DNA of 7,144 bases from Prevotellaceae bacterium (GCA_031267155.1 JAIRZR010000116.1:1-7144), one strand, 5' to 3'; positions 1 through 6,358 are shown, counted from the stretch's first letter. A program made the numbers and translations. The notes: generated from the sequence alone by a model not told the origin.

Positions 1-16
1 TTTTAATCGGACTGTT

Positions 17-1210
17 TCAGTACAAAAATCCGAACATCCACAGGGGGATTTTGTTATCGAAGCCGTATTCAATATCGTCAGCGGCAATATACGCATCGGG
101 GAGCGAATAAATTTGCCTGCTGTTTTTACCTTTCCCGCCAATCTCGAAAGTATATTTCCCGTCAATCAGGAAATCTCCTTTTTCAGGATATTCCACCCTG
201 TGCCGGTAAGCCAGCTGGTTGAAAAAGAAACTTTCCCGCAAATTTCCTGTATTGACACTGCCTGTTGCCAGCGCATAAGCCAGATTGGTGTTTTCGAGGA
301 AAATCTTGTCCGGTTTTTGCAGCTTGCCCATTCCCGTGCTGTCCCTGTACAAATGTTTTGTCAGGCGCGTTTCCTGCAAATAATGCAGGTAAGACACAAG
401 CGTTGCGCGGTTGATGCCGATATGCTCGCTCAGTTTTTGCACATTGGGCGTAAACGGGGCGGATTCGGCGATAGCCAGCAGCAGTTGCTTCAGCTTCGGG
501 ATATACGAAATATCAACTCCGCGCAGCAGGGGCAACTCGATTTCGAGAATCAAACCGATGACTTCCTCTAATTGACCGTAATACAAATCTTTCATCTCGA
601 ACGTGAAAGGATAGTAACCGCTTTCGAGGTAAGTCCCGAAGTGTTGCAGAGGCTTTACGCTTTTCAGGATTTCGCCGGAAATATCCCGCTGGTTTTCCAG
701 AATATCCTGCAGGGAATAAACGGGAAAGTTTTCGTGCAGGCTCATGTTCAGGTATTCCCTGAACGACAGGCCCTGCATCTGATATACTGCGGCGCGACGG
801 CTCAAATCGGCGCGGGCGTTCAGGATTTCGAGCAGCGACGAGCCGGTAAAGACAATCTGCAGTTCGGGATAATCGTCATAGGCGTTTTTTAACTCCTGCG
901 ACCAGTTCGGGTATTTGTGCACCTCGTCTGCAAAAAGATATTTCCCTCCTTTCTTCACGAAGCCGTCTATCAGTTCAATCAGCCGGTGTTCCGAAAACCA
1001 GATGTTGTCCAGGCTTATATACAGCGCCGACGAGTTTTTCGGCAAATTCCGCTTCATGTACTGCAAAAGCAGGGTCGTTTTGCCGACGCCACGCGCTCCG
1101 CGAATGCATGTCAAACGCCTGTCCCAGCGAATATCGGCCATAATGCTCCGGACAAAATCCAGCGAAACGCCGTCCGTTTTCCTGTATGACTTTTCAAACA
1201 ATGTATCCAT
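17..1210 (-). CDS. AAA+ ATPase with winged-helix and DUF4143-like C-terminal domain
   Basis: A 397-aa P-loop ATPase of the AAA_14/DUF4143 type, common in many diverged copies in Bacteroidota. Seen: Walker A GARGVGKT at residues 38-45, Walker B YLFADEVHKY with D95/E96, a sensor-like FTGSS at 121-125, and the family box SRRAAVYQMQGLSFREY at about 137-153. Residues 251-288 fit a winged helix. The C-terminus carries E327, D346 and E356-IGGK, resembling the acidic/lysine pattern of the PD-(D/E)XK-like fold in DUF4143 proteins. Length is normal for the family. The ATG at 1210 lies 28 nt downstream of a good Bacteroidota -7 box, which supports this start. It seems monocistronic: the next upstream gene ends 136 nt away and a separate promoter intervenes. 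Cellular role and substrate are unknown for most members; a DNA-related or defence/mobile role is only a guess. Family call confident, function not. Confidence 0.92.
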   Translation of the reverse strand: MDTLFEKSYRKTDGVSLDFVRSIMADIRWDRRLTCIRGARGVGKTTLLLQYMKRNLPKNSSALYISLDNIWFSEHRLIELIDGFVKKGGKYLFADEVHKYPNWSQELKNAYDDYPELQIVFTGSSLLEILNARADLSRRAAVYQMQGLSFREYLNMSLHENFPVYSLQDILENQRDISGEILKSVKPLQHFGTYLESGYYPFTFEMKDLYYGQLEEVIGLILEIELPLLRGVDISYIPKLKQLLLAIAESAPFTPNVQKLSEHIGINRATLVSYLHYLQETRLTKHLYRDSTGMGKLQKPDKIFLENTNLAYALATGSVNTGNLRESFFFNQLAYRHRVEYPEKGDFLIDGKYTFEIGGKGKNSRQIYSLPDAYIAADDIEYGFDNKIPLWMFGFLY

Positions 1211-1238
1211 GTCCTTTATTTTTGTTTATTACAGTGTG

Positions 1239-1268
1239 CAAAGATACGGTATTTTTGCTTATTGCAAT
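1239..1268 (-). promoter_or_regulatory. Bacteroidota-type promoter of the AAA ATPase gene
   Basis: On the minus strand, TATCTTTG (1246-1239) matches the Bacteroidota -7 consensus TAnnTTTG exactly. An ATTG (1268-1265) lies 18 nt upstream as a partial -33 element, close to the usual 19-21 spacing. The -7 box ends 28 nt before the ATG at 1210. The leader is A/T-rich with no strong Shine-Dalgarno site. Confidence 0.65.
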
Positions 1269-1273
1269 AAGCA
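1256..1273. promoter_or_regulatory. Perfect 18-bp palindrome over the -33 element (candidate operator)
   Basis: TGCTTATTGCAATAAGCA is its own reverse complement with no mismatch. It covers the -33 part of the promoter reading into the AAA ATPase gene, the position expected for a repressor or autoregulator site. Read on the plus strand it also resembles a hairpin followed by six T, but no plus-strand gene ends upstream, so an operator is preferred over a terminator. The binding protein is unknown. Confidence 0.4.
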
Positions 1274-1316
1274 TTTTTTAAAGCGAGTAAACCAATATGT
1301 CAAAGAACCCGTTCAA

Positions 1317-1334
1317 TTGAGAATTAATTCTCAA
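1317..1334. repeat. Perfect 18-bp palindrome just downstream of the OmpA-family gene
   Basis: TTGAGAATTAATTCTCAA is fully self-complementary and starts 12 nt after the stop of the OmpA-family gene (minus strand). It could fold as a 7-bp stem with a TTAA loop in that gene's 3' end and act as a weak terminator or RNA-stabilising hairpin. No T-tract follows on the minus strand, so the terminator reading is weak. Confidence 0.35.
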
Positions 1335-1346
1335 CCATCTAACTGT

Positions 1347-2687
1347 TTAATTGTTAATCTTTACAAATTCTACTCTCCTGTTTTTCGCCCGTCCTTCGTC
1401 CGTGCCGTTGTCGGAGATAGGCGATGTCTGTCCTTTGCCTGCGGATTGAAGACGGTCTTTAGCGACGCCCATTTCCTCAAGTTTGGCTACTACGGCTGCC
1501 GAACGCTCGTCGCTTAGCTTCTGGTTGGCGTCTGCTTTGCCGGTGTTGTCGGTATGTCCCTCGACCGAGAATTTCAGCTCGGGATTGTCCGCCATCAGCT
1601 TGGCGATGCGGCTGATTTCGCCCATGCTCTCGGGCTTGATCGTGCTTTTGCCGACGTCGAAGGTGATGCCGTAGGTGATGAACTTGCCGTCGCTCATCAT
1701 TCTGTCGTATAATGGAACTGCGCCCTGCGCGATGCGGATGTTTTTAATCCAGAAAGTTGCTTTCTTGCCACCGTTCTGACCGGTTTCAATCACGAACCAG
1801 TTGCTTTGCGCTATATTGGGAGCGTTGGCTATCCGGTAGCCGTCAACATAGACCTTCAGTGCGCGCTTGTTGAACGAAATCGCCAGATGATGCCAACCCT
1901 CTCTGATATTGGGAACATTGTCTGAAATACGACGACTTTCTCCGCTTGTAGATTTAAGCGTGGTTGCAACCTCCAATTTTTCATCGCGGGCATAACCCCA
2001 GAAGAAAATTTGGGCTATCTCGTTACCCTGACTGTTTTGGAGTTGGAAACGATAGTTACCGTTGATGTAGGTATCCGACTTCGAGTCAACAGGTCCGATG
2101 TAAACATCTGTTTCGATGGTAAAGGCGTCGGGCAGATAGTTCTTTGGCGTTTTCATCAGAGGCGTGATGCTTGCGCTCTTGAACAGTGCGATGGTGTTTT
2201 CGCCATTGACTTTTGAGATTTCAATGTTTCCACTAATCATATCCCACTGTGAAGGAAATTCGCCCACCTGCTCGTTGGCGAGGTCGTCACCAAAAATAAT
2301 TTCATCCCCCGGCACAAAGTCGGATTTGGCGTATGCCATTTCAGCAGCCTTCGGCGAATTGCCGGACTGTGCGGCTTCGGCTTCATCGTCGGTCTTTGAA
2401 GACTTTAAAGTCTTTGAGGTCTCTGAGTCTTTTGCAGACTCAGAATCTTCTGTAGATTCTGCAGACTTTGAGTCCTTCGCAGACTTGTCCTTGTAGGAAT
2501 CGGGGTCGGTGGCTTTGTCCACAGCCTTGTCAATTGCCTGTTCGGTTTTCTGATCGGTCTTGCGCTCCAGAGTGCGCTCTGCGGCATTCTTCGCCGTGTT
2601 ACCGAGTTTTTTGAGGAGTTGCGCCTCCGCCGTGCCGGATATCATTACCAGCGCAGCCGCTACGATTAAAAATCTTGCTAATTTCAT
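1347..2687 (-). CDS. Secreted OmpA-family protein with LamG-like domain
   Basis: A 446-aa envelope protein. Residues 1-22 form a signal peptide (ending GTAEA, cleavage before QLL). Residues 23-60 are a Lys/Ala/Glu-rich helical stretch, and about 61-110 a Ser/Lys/Asp/Glu low-complexity linker. About 125-322 looks like a concanavalin-A/LamG-like beta-sandwich (REGWHHLAISFN at 262-273, then KVYVDGYRI). Residues 338-446 are an OmpA C-terminal domain: YGITFDVGKSTIKPES, EGHTDNTG with D380, NQKLSDERSAAV with R395, and NRRVEF. D380 and R395 match the residues that bind diaminopimelate in OmpA-like domains, so peptidoglycan attachment in the periplasm is likely. No beta-barrel is seen. It lies 21 nt downstream of a secreted protein gene, so the two are probably co-transcribed. 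The ligand of the sandwich domain is unknown. Confidence 0.93.
   Translation of the reverse strand: MKLARFLIVAAALVMISGTAEAQLLKKLGNTAKNAAERTLERKTDQKTEQAIDKAVDKATDPDSYKDKSAKDSKSAESTEDSESAKDSETSKTLKSSKTDDEAEAAQSGNSPKAAEMAYAKSDFVPGDEIIFGDDLANEQVGEFPSQWDMISGNIEISKVNGENTIALFKSASITPLMKTPKNYLPDAFTIETDVYIGPVDSKSDTYINGNYRFQLQNSQGNEIAQIFFWGYARDEKLEVATTLKSTSGESRRISDNVPNIREGWHHLAISFNKRALKVYVDGYRIANAPNIAQSNWFVIETGQNGGKKATFWIKNIRIAQGAVPLYDRMMSDGKFITYGITFDVGKSTIKPESMGEISRIAKLMADNPELKFSVEGHTDNTGKADANQKLSDERSAAVVAKLEEMGVAKDRLQSAGKGQTSPISDNGTDEGRAKNRRVEFVKINN
2399..2474. repeat. Run of consecutive inverted repeats inside the OmpA-gene linker
   Basis: Within the part coding for residues about 72-97 there are back-to-back dyads. 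A perfect 16-bp palindrome AAGACTTTAAAGTCTT lies at 2399-2414. A 9-bp stem TCTGAGTCT/AGACTCAGA with a 5-nt loop lies at 2422-2444. An 8-bp stem CAGAATCT/AGATTCTG with a 5-nt loop lies at 2441-2461, sharing 4 nt with the previous stem. A short GACT/AGTC stem lies at 2464-2474. The last three centres are 18 nt (six codons) apart. Encoded amino acids are mostly S, K, D, E, T and A. Confidence 0.7.
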
Positions 2688-2708
2688 TTTTTTTATTGTT
2701 TTAAACGT

Positions 2709-3827
2709 TTATAAATTCACATTCGGTTCGCTTTCCGTAATGCCGAGATACTGCGCGGCGACGGAGATGGCGTTGTTCGACATTCCCGGCAAGCGGTCGA
2801 GGGTCGCGTTACCTGTGGAGGTGGTGGCGGACTGCATTTTCTTCGCATCGTCGGCAGCCTGAGCGTATGGCATAAGGAATTTGAGGTGTCCCTGCGCAGC
2901 AAGGATGTATTCGTGCCAGACCTGACAGGCGGCAGCCCTGTAATCGTTCACGAGCGACTGGGCGCGGCGTCCTGCCGATTCGACCTGTTCCTTCGTCAGC
3001 GTTCCCCGCATCACCTCTTCCCACTGATTAGCCTCTGCCTGCGCTTTCTGTATCGCATCCCTGCGGCTTTCCCGGAGGTCTGCAATGCGGTCGGACGCCG
3101 ATTTTTCGGCTTTGGCTATCCTGCCGCCCGTTACCTGCATCTGCTCCATGTAAGCTTCGAGCGCTTCCTGCACTTTGGCAATCGCCTCGCCCTGCGCTTC
3201 GGCTTCATGTTCGCGGCGCTGTTCTTCTTTCGTCTCCTCTTCCGACAGCATCTTTACGCCGGCTTTTTCCATGCGGTGGCGAAACTCGGCTTCGGTGAAA
3301 CCGTTCTCTGCAAGGCGTTTTTTCATATAAGCCCCGCTCTGCTTTTCATTCATCTTTTCCATCTTTTTCATGTCGGCTTCGGTGATGCCCATAGAAGCCA
3401 GTACCTGCATTTCCGGCGAAGCCGACATTTTTTGCCGCATAAAAGCTTCGATTTCCTTTTCACTCATGCTCTGCATCTTTATCATGTCGGCTTCGGTAAT
3501 GCCCATTGCCGCCATCGCTTCCATTCCCTGCCGGGCGGCTTTCATTCCCTGCTCACGCTGGCGTTCCTGCCGTTGCTGCTGCGCCTTCATCATTTCGTCC
3601 GGCGTTGCGTCGGGAATCATTGCTGCCTGTATTTCGTTCAGCTTGCCGTTGAGTTCGGCGATCTTCGCCCTGAACGCTTCCGTGTGTCCGCCATTTGCCG
3701 CCCACTGTTCCGGCGCGGGTAGCGGGGGTGCGTTGCCGATAACCGCCTGCGGCGTTACCTGCGCCTGCGCCGCGCCGGATAAGATCAACAGCGCGAACGA
3801 CATGATTAAAAACTTTATCTTTTTCAT
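2709..3827 (-). CDS. Secreted, probably coiled-coil protein of unknown function with internal repeats
   Basis: A 372-aa protein I do not recognise. Residues 1-22 are a clear signal peptide (MKKIKFLIMSFALLILSGAA then QAQ), with no lipobox Cys, so it is periplasmic or exported. A short Pro-rich stretch (24-40) is followed by a long helix-forming region rich in Met, Gln, Glu, Lys and Ala (about 50-300), likely coiled coil. MGITEADM occurs at 108-115 and again at 146-153 (38-residue period), each followed by a Met/Lys/Glu-rich helix. A weaker NGFTEAEF is at 175-182 and LGITESE near the C-terminus (361-367). One Cys is present (about 311). It is the first gene of a likely operon with the OmpA-family gene 21 nt downstream, suggesting an envelope role. 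No catalytic motif is visible. The start is fixed by the signal peptide. Confidence 0.85.
   Translation of the reverse strand: MKKIKFLIMSFALLILSGAAQAQVTPQAVIGNAPPLPAPEQWAANGGHTEAFRAKIAELNGKLNEIQAAMIPDATPDEMMKAQQQRQERQREQGMKAARQGMEAMAAMGITEADMIKMQSMSEKEIEAFMRQKMSASPEMQVLASMGITEADMKKMEKMNEKQSGAYMKKRLAENGFTEAEFRHRMEKAGVKMLSEEETKEEQRREHEAEAQGEAIAKVQEALEAYMEQMQVTGGRIAKAEKSASDRIADLRESRRDAIQKAQAEANQWEEVMRGTLTKEQVESAGRRAQSLVNDYRAAACQVWHEYILAAQGHLKFLMPYAQAADDAKKMQSATTSTGNATLDRLPGMSNNAISVAAQYLGITESEPNVNL
3369..3506. repeat. Direct repeat, 114-bp period, in the secreted-protein gene
   Basis: Two 24-bp copies at 3369-3392 and 3483-3506 differ at one base (GGTGATG against GGTAATG). They encode the two MGITEADM motifs. 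The 114-bp offset is 38 codons. The near-identity suggests a recent duplication, or strong conservation, of a 38-residue module. Confidence 0.7.
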
Positions 3828-3857
3828 GCTTTTAAATATTTACTTAATTTGTTTATT

Positions 3858-3873
3858 AGCGGATTCTTCCGCT
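3858..3873. promoter_or_regulatory. Small hairpin in the leader of the secreted-protein gene
   Basis: AGCGGA and TCCGCT form a perfect 6-bp, GC-rich stem around a TTCT loop in an otherwise AT-rich intergenic region. It would lie in the 5' leader, about 30 nt before the minus-strand ATG at 3827. A role in mRNA stability or control is possible but not shown. I found no exact TAnnTTTG box for this gene in the 141-bp divergent spacer. Confidence 0.3.
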
Positions 3874-3908
3874 GAATTATACTGTATTTCATACTCTTAC
3901 ATTATTTA

Positions 3909-3939
3909 TTTGCTTATTGATTACCTTTCTGTAACTTTG
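3909..3939 (+). promoter_or_regulatory. Consensus Bacteroidota promoter of the toxin-antitoxin operon
   Basis: TTTG at 3909-3912, a 19-nt spacer, then TAACTTTG at 3932-3939 match the Bacteroidota -33/-7 consensus (TTTG, TAnnTTTG) in both boxes and in spacing. The -7 box ends 29 nt before the ATG at 3969. The leader between them is A/T-rich (ATTAAAAAAGATTGTT) without a Shine-Dalgarno site, typical of the phylum. Confidence 0.75.
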
Positions 3940-3968
3940 CGCCGTAATCATCATTAAAAAAGATTGTT

Positions 3969-4190
3969 ATGAATACATTTAATGACATTATCAGAATTGA
4001 TTCCGAAAAACGGTTCGGAAAACCCTGCGTGAGGGATACCCGTATCACGGTTTACGATGTGCTGGGATGGCTGTCGTCGGGCATGACGTATGACGATATT
4101 ATCGCCGACTTCCCGGAACTGACGAAACAGGATATTCTTGCCTGCCTTGCATTTGCCGCCCAGAGAGAACGTACCCTGCAATACATCTGA
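3969..4190 (+). CDS. DUF433 antitoxin (predicted)
   Basis: A 73-aa DUF433 protein (COG2442 type), the predicted antitoxin of a type II toxin-antitoxin pair. Seen: an N-terminal strand IIRIDSEKRFGKPCVRDTRI (7-26), matching the family's GKPxIxGTRI signature with RDTRI in place of the usual RGTRI. The helix-turn-helix-like body YDVLGWLSSGMTYDDIIADF (29-48) follows, then PELTKQDILACLAFAAQRER. Length is normal for the family. It lies downstream of a consensus promoter, and its stop is 1 nt before the ATG of the PIN-like partner, so the two are translated from one message. By family knowledge it would bind and neutralise the toxin and probably repress its own promoter. No operator palindrome is obvious in the promoter. 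Confidence 0.88.
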   Translation: MNTFNDIIRIDSEKRFGKPCVRDTRITVYDVLGWLSSGMTYDDIIADFPELTKQDILACLAFAAQRERTLQYI

Positions 4191-4191
4191 A

Positions 4192-4524
4192 ATGAAACTG
4201 CTGTTTGACCAGAATATTTCGTTTCGTATCCTTCGACTGTTACCGGAGGATTTTGCCAATTGCCAGCAGGTACGCTCTGTGGGTCTGAATGACTGCAAAG
4301 ATGTGGAAATATGGAAGTTTGCAAAACTAAACGGTTTTACTGTCGTTACTTTTGACGCCGATTTTTTTGACATATCCATACTCAGAGGCTTTCCGCCCAA
4401 AATCATCTGGCTGCGTACCGGAAACCTGACCACTTCCGATATTGCCGAACGTATCATCCTCAATTCTTTAAACATCGCTTTCTTTATTGATAATCCCGAC
4501 CAAAGATGTCTGGAGATTTTTTAA
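4192..4524 (+). CDS. DUF5615 PIN-like toxin (predicted RNase)
   Basis: A 110-aa DUF5615/COG4634 PIN-like protein, the usual partner of DUF433. Seen: MKLLFDQNIS with D6 and N8, then VGLNDCKDVEIWKFAKLNG (30-48) with D37 and E39, then VVTFDADFFD with D55 and D57, and GFPPKIIWLRTGN (66-78). These acidic residues sit where the PIN fold holds its divalent metal, so a ribonuclease toxin is inferred. The ATG at 4192 is chosen over an upstream in-frame ATG at 4138, because the fold begins at MKLLFDQN and the earlier start would overlap DUF433. The gene appears intact. Its last 57 bp are overlapped by a convergent minus-strand small ORF. The RNA target cannot be told from sequence. Confidence 0.88.
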   Translation: MKLLFDQNISFRILRLLPEDFANCQQVRSVGLNDCKDVEIWKFAKLNGFTVVTFDADFFDISILRGFPPKIIWLRTGNLTTSDIAERIILNSLNIAFFIDNPDQRCLEIF

Positions 4525-4662
4525 CCGTTCACTCTCAAATTTCCCTCCGCTGCCGGGAAACAAACTGGCTGCCACCTGTTTCAAATCGCCGCTTGCCGCT
4601 GCCTGTTCCGTTTGCTTTTCGGACGTGGCTGTCACGCTGATTTTTAAATTTACCCGTTTCAT
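4468..4662 (-). pseudogene. 64-aa remnant of a lipoprotein paralogue (or small protein)
   Basis: Its first ten residues, MKRVNLKISV, are identical to the start of the lipoprotein just upstream, although the DNA differs at 4 of 30 positions, all synonymous. After residue 10 the lipoprotein has a hydrophobic core and lipobox. Here that segment is missing, and the sequence runs straight into TATSEKQTEQAAASGDLKQ, which resembles the post-lipobox SATKTETQAATNGTTLKE of the neighbour. The ATG overlaps the lipoprotein stop as ATGA, so coupled translation is possible. The last 19 codons lie antisense to the 3' end of the toxin gene and are probably not original. The best reading is a duplicated lipoprotein gene that lost its signal core and 3' part; a real small cytoplasmic protein is the alternative. 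Confidence 0.45.
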
Positions 4663-5228
4663 TTTGTTATGCTTTTGTTAATGGTGAATGTATATTGCGC
4701 CCAGTTGCCTCTTGCAGTGTAATTGACCATTATCATTTTGGAATTGAATGTAAAACTCCAGCCTGCAATCACATCACCGTCAGGATACACCCCTTCCAGC
4801 TTGCTGAAATCACTGATAGCATCGCCTGCACTTACCGTTTCGGCTTCCCAATTCGGATTGTTTTTGTAGTTGCCGTGTGGTGAGAGGGCTTTTGTTGCTT
4901 CAAAAAGGCGTTTACATTCATCTGCGCTTGTTGTGCCTTCGCCTGTGCTTAGCATGAGTTCGAGGTTATTCACGCGGTTAAGGCTTTTCACGCTTTTGAA
5001 CGACCAGCCCGCAGGTATTTGAAGGTCAGGACCGAAATTTGCTTTTACAACCGATTGCCAATTATTATCGTTCAACTCTTTAAGAGTTGTACCGTTCGTT
5101 GCCGCCTGCGTTTCGGTTTTTGTTGCCGAACTGCCGCCGCTTTGTTTGCTACTGTTTCCGCCGCAGGAAACCAAAGCTAAACCTATAGCCAATGCTATCA
5201 CGCTTATTTTTAGATTTACTCTTTTCAT
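4659..5228 (-). CDS. Lipoprotein of unknown function
   Basis: A 189-aa protein with a classic lipoprotein signal: MKRVNLKIS, a hydrophobic stretch VIALAIGLA, and lipobox LVSC with the lipidated C22. A flexible Gly/Ser/Lys/Thr linker (23-46) follows, then a compact domain of about 140 residues containing IPAGWSFKSVKSLN (71-84) and VIAGWSFTFNSKMIMVNYT (143-161). The two GWSF motifs, about 72 residues apart, hint at an internal duplication. The residues after C22 (GGNSS) lack an acidic surface-export signal of the type described in Bacteroidota, so a periplasm-facing anchor is more likely; this is inference. It starts 37 nt after the stop of the upstream truncated hypothetical gene and overlaps the next small ORF by ATGA, suggesting one transcript. 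Family not recognised. Confidence 0.85.
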   Translation of the reverse strand: MKRVNLKISVIALAIGLALVSCGGNSSKQSGGSSATKTETQAATNGTTLKELNDNNWQSVVKANFGPDLQIPAGWSFKSVKSLNRVNNLELMLSTGEGTTSADECKRLFEATKALSPHGNYKNNPNWEAETVSAGDAISDFSKLEGVYPDGDVIAGWSFTFNSKMIMVNYTARGNWAQYTFTINKSITK

Positions 5229-5265
5229 TTTTTGATATTTAAAAATGTTTATAATTCTTATCTTA

Positions 5266-6189
5266 TTAGTTCTTTCTCAGTTTGAGCGTAATTTTAAAAC
5301 CGCTTCCATTTTCAGATGACCACGGACGACCGTAATTGGTGTCATAGTCTGGGAATAAGCGTCCTCCGTCGGGGTCGAATCCGATTTCGAAGTAAGTATC
5401 GCCTTTCGTTCCGGTCGTGCTGAAATACGGACGCTCAGGATTATAGCCGAGTGTGCTTTCACGAACATCGTACACGCTGAATCCGGCGGACTTAAAACGC
5501 TGGATGATGTCGTCGAAAGTTGCCCGTGCAGCGTTTTTCCAGCAGAGATCGAAAAACTCGTCGCTGTCTTCGCCTGCCGAGGTAAATACTTCGTCGTACG
5601 GAACGGGAAGCGCTGGAACCTGTTCGACGCTGAATACCGGCGCCGGGTCACGGTAAGGCGTCCATGTTTCGTCTTCGTAAGGCTCATGCAGATATCCTTC
5701 CCAGTCTTTCATTTCGTCTTTGGCGAAAGCGACGAAGTCCGTATGCGAACTTACATTCAGGCGGCTGTAATTGTACGTTTCGAGTTGCACGTCGATAATT
5801 CCTTCGATATGAACGGGAAATTCGCCGGCAGATCCTCCTCCGGGAATCCAGTATTTGCCGTCGACTTTCACGGAAATACGCAAGGTAAACCCTTCACGGT
5901 TCAGTATTTCGAACTCCACACTGTAAGCGTCGATAACATAATCGCCGGCATAAGCGTCGGTTCCTTCGTTAATCCATATACCGGAATACGCCCACATTCC
6001 TTCAGGTTCGCTTACGTATTTTGTTTTTCCCGGCTCATAATCGTGCCATCCGAGATTGACAAGATATTTGTCGCTGAAATTTTCGCCGCTGTATTTTCCG
6101 CCGAGATAAATGTCAACATCGTGACGTGGAAAATTCGAAGGCGTTGCGCCGATAAACATTACGAATCCTTCGTTTGGAACGGGTCGCAT
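5266..6189 (-). pseudogene. Hypothetical protein, N-terminus lost at a rearrangement
   Basis: The body reads MRPVPNEGFVMFIGATPS onward to GSGFKITLKLRKN (about 307 aa from the in-frame ATG at 6189) and looks like genuine globular protein: many aromatic and acidic residues, WHDYEPGKTKYVSEPEG, YWIPGGGSAGEFPVHIEG and DDIIQRFKSAGFSVYDVRES. I do not recognise the family. The reading frame stays open upstream to an ATG at 6600, but those extra 137 residues are antisense to a plus-strand regulator gene (6600 to about 6360) and a tandem repeat (6358-6191), so they are not the original N-terminus. No signal peptide, promoter or conventional start is visible, and the lipoprotein follows 37 nt downstream. 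Most likely a 5'-truncated gene whose product, if any, starts at the ATG at 6189 or 6159. An annotation pipeline would probably call 5266-6600 as one 444-aa CDS. Confidence 0.6.
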
Positions 6190-6190
6190 C

Positions 6191-6358
6191 CCGAAAACTT
6201 CGGAACATGTCCGGGAAACTTCGGAACATGTTCTGGAAACTTCCGACGACAATCGGAAAACCTCGGAACATGTTCTGGAAATCTCCGACGACAATCGGAA
6301 AACTTCGGAACATGTTCTGGAAACTTCCGACGGCAATCGGAAAACTTCCGACAGCAAA
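6191..6358. repeat. 21/42-nt tandem repeat (minisatellite) at the gene junction
   Basis: Two related 21-nt half-units alternate. A contains TCGGAACATGTTCTGGAA and B contains TCCGACGACAATCGGAAAAC. The order is A (6200), A-B (6221-6262), A-B (6263-6304), A-B (6305-6346), with partial B-like ends at 6191-6199 and 6347-6358. Copies differ at only a few bases. A holds the palindrome GAACATGTTC, and B holds the inverted repeat TTCCGA/TCGGAA around a 6-nt loop. All six reading frames are open across the array. On the plus strand it reads as heptads SEHVLET/SDDNRKT, on the minus strand as SEVSRTC/SEVFRLS. The 21-nt period equals two helical turns of DNA. Confidence 0.85.

Noticed and set aside
1256..1279. 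Rho-independent terminator on the plus strand (palindrome plus six T)
   Set aside because: The shape fits, but no plus-strand gene ends upstream of it. Its place over the minus-strand -33 box fits an operator better.
1275..1303. Sigma70-like TTGACA with 17-nt spacing to TAAAAA on the minus strand
   Set aside because: The -10 match is poor and Bacteroidota use a different consensus. The TATCTTTG box nearer the ATG is a better candidate.
2886..3722. Plus-strand 278-aa Phe/His/Arg-rich ORF
   Set aside because: Exact antisense shadow of the secreted coiled-coil gene. The Phe/Leu richness mirrors Lys/Glu/Gln codons on the other strand.
4138..4191. Longer start for the PIN-like toxin
   Set aside because: The extra 18 residues overlap DUF433 and do not resemble the fold. 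MKLLFDQN at 4192 is the usual family start.
6191..6358. CRISPR array
   Set aside because: There are no unique spacers. The units are contiguous, alternate between two related 21-mers, and there are no cas genes.
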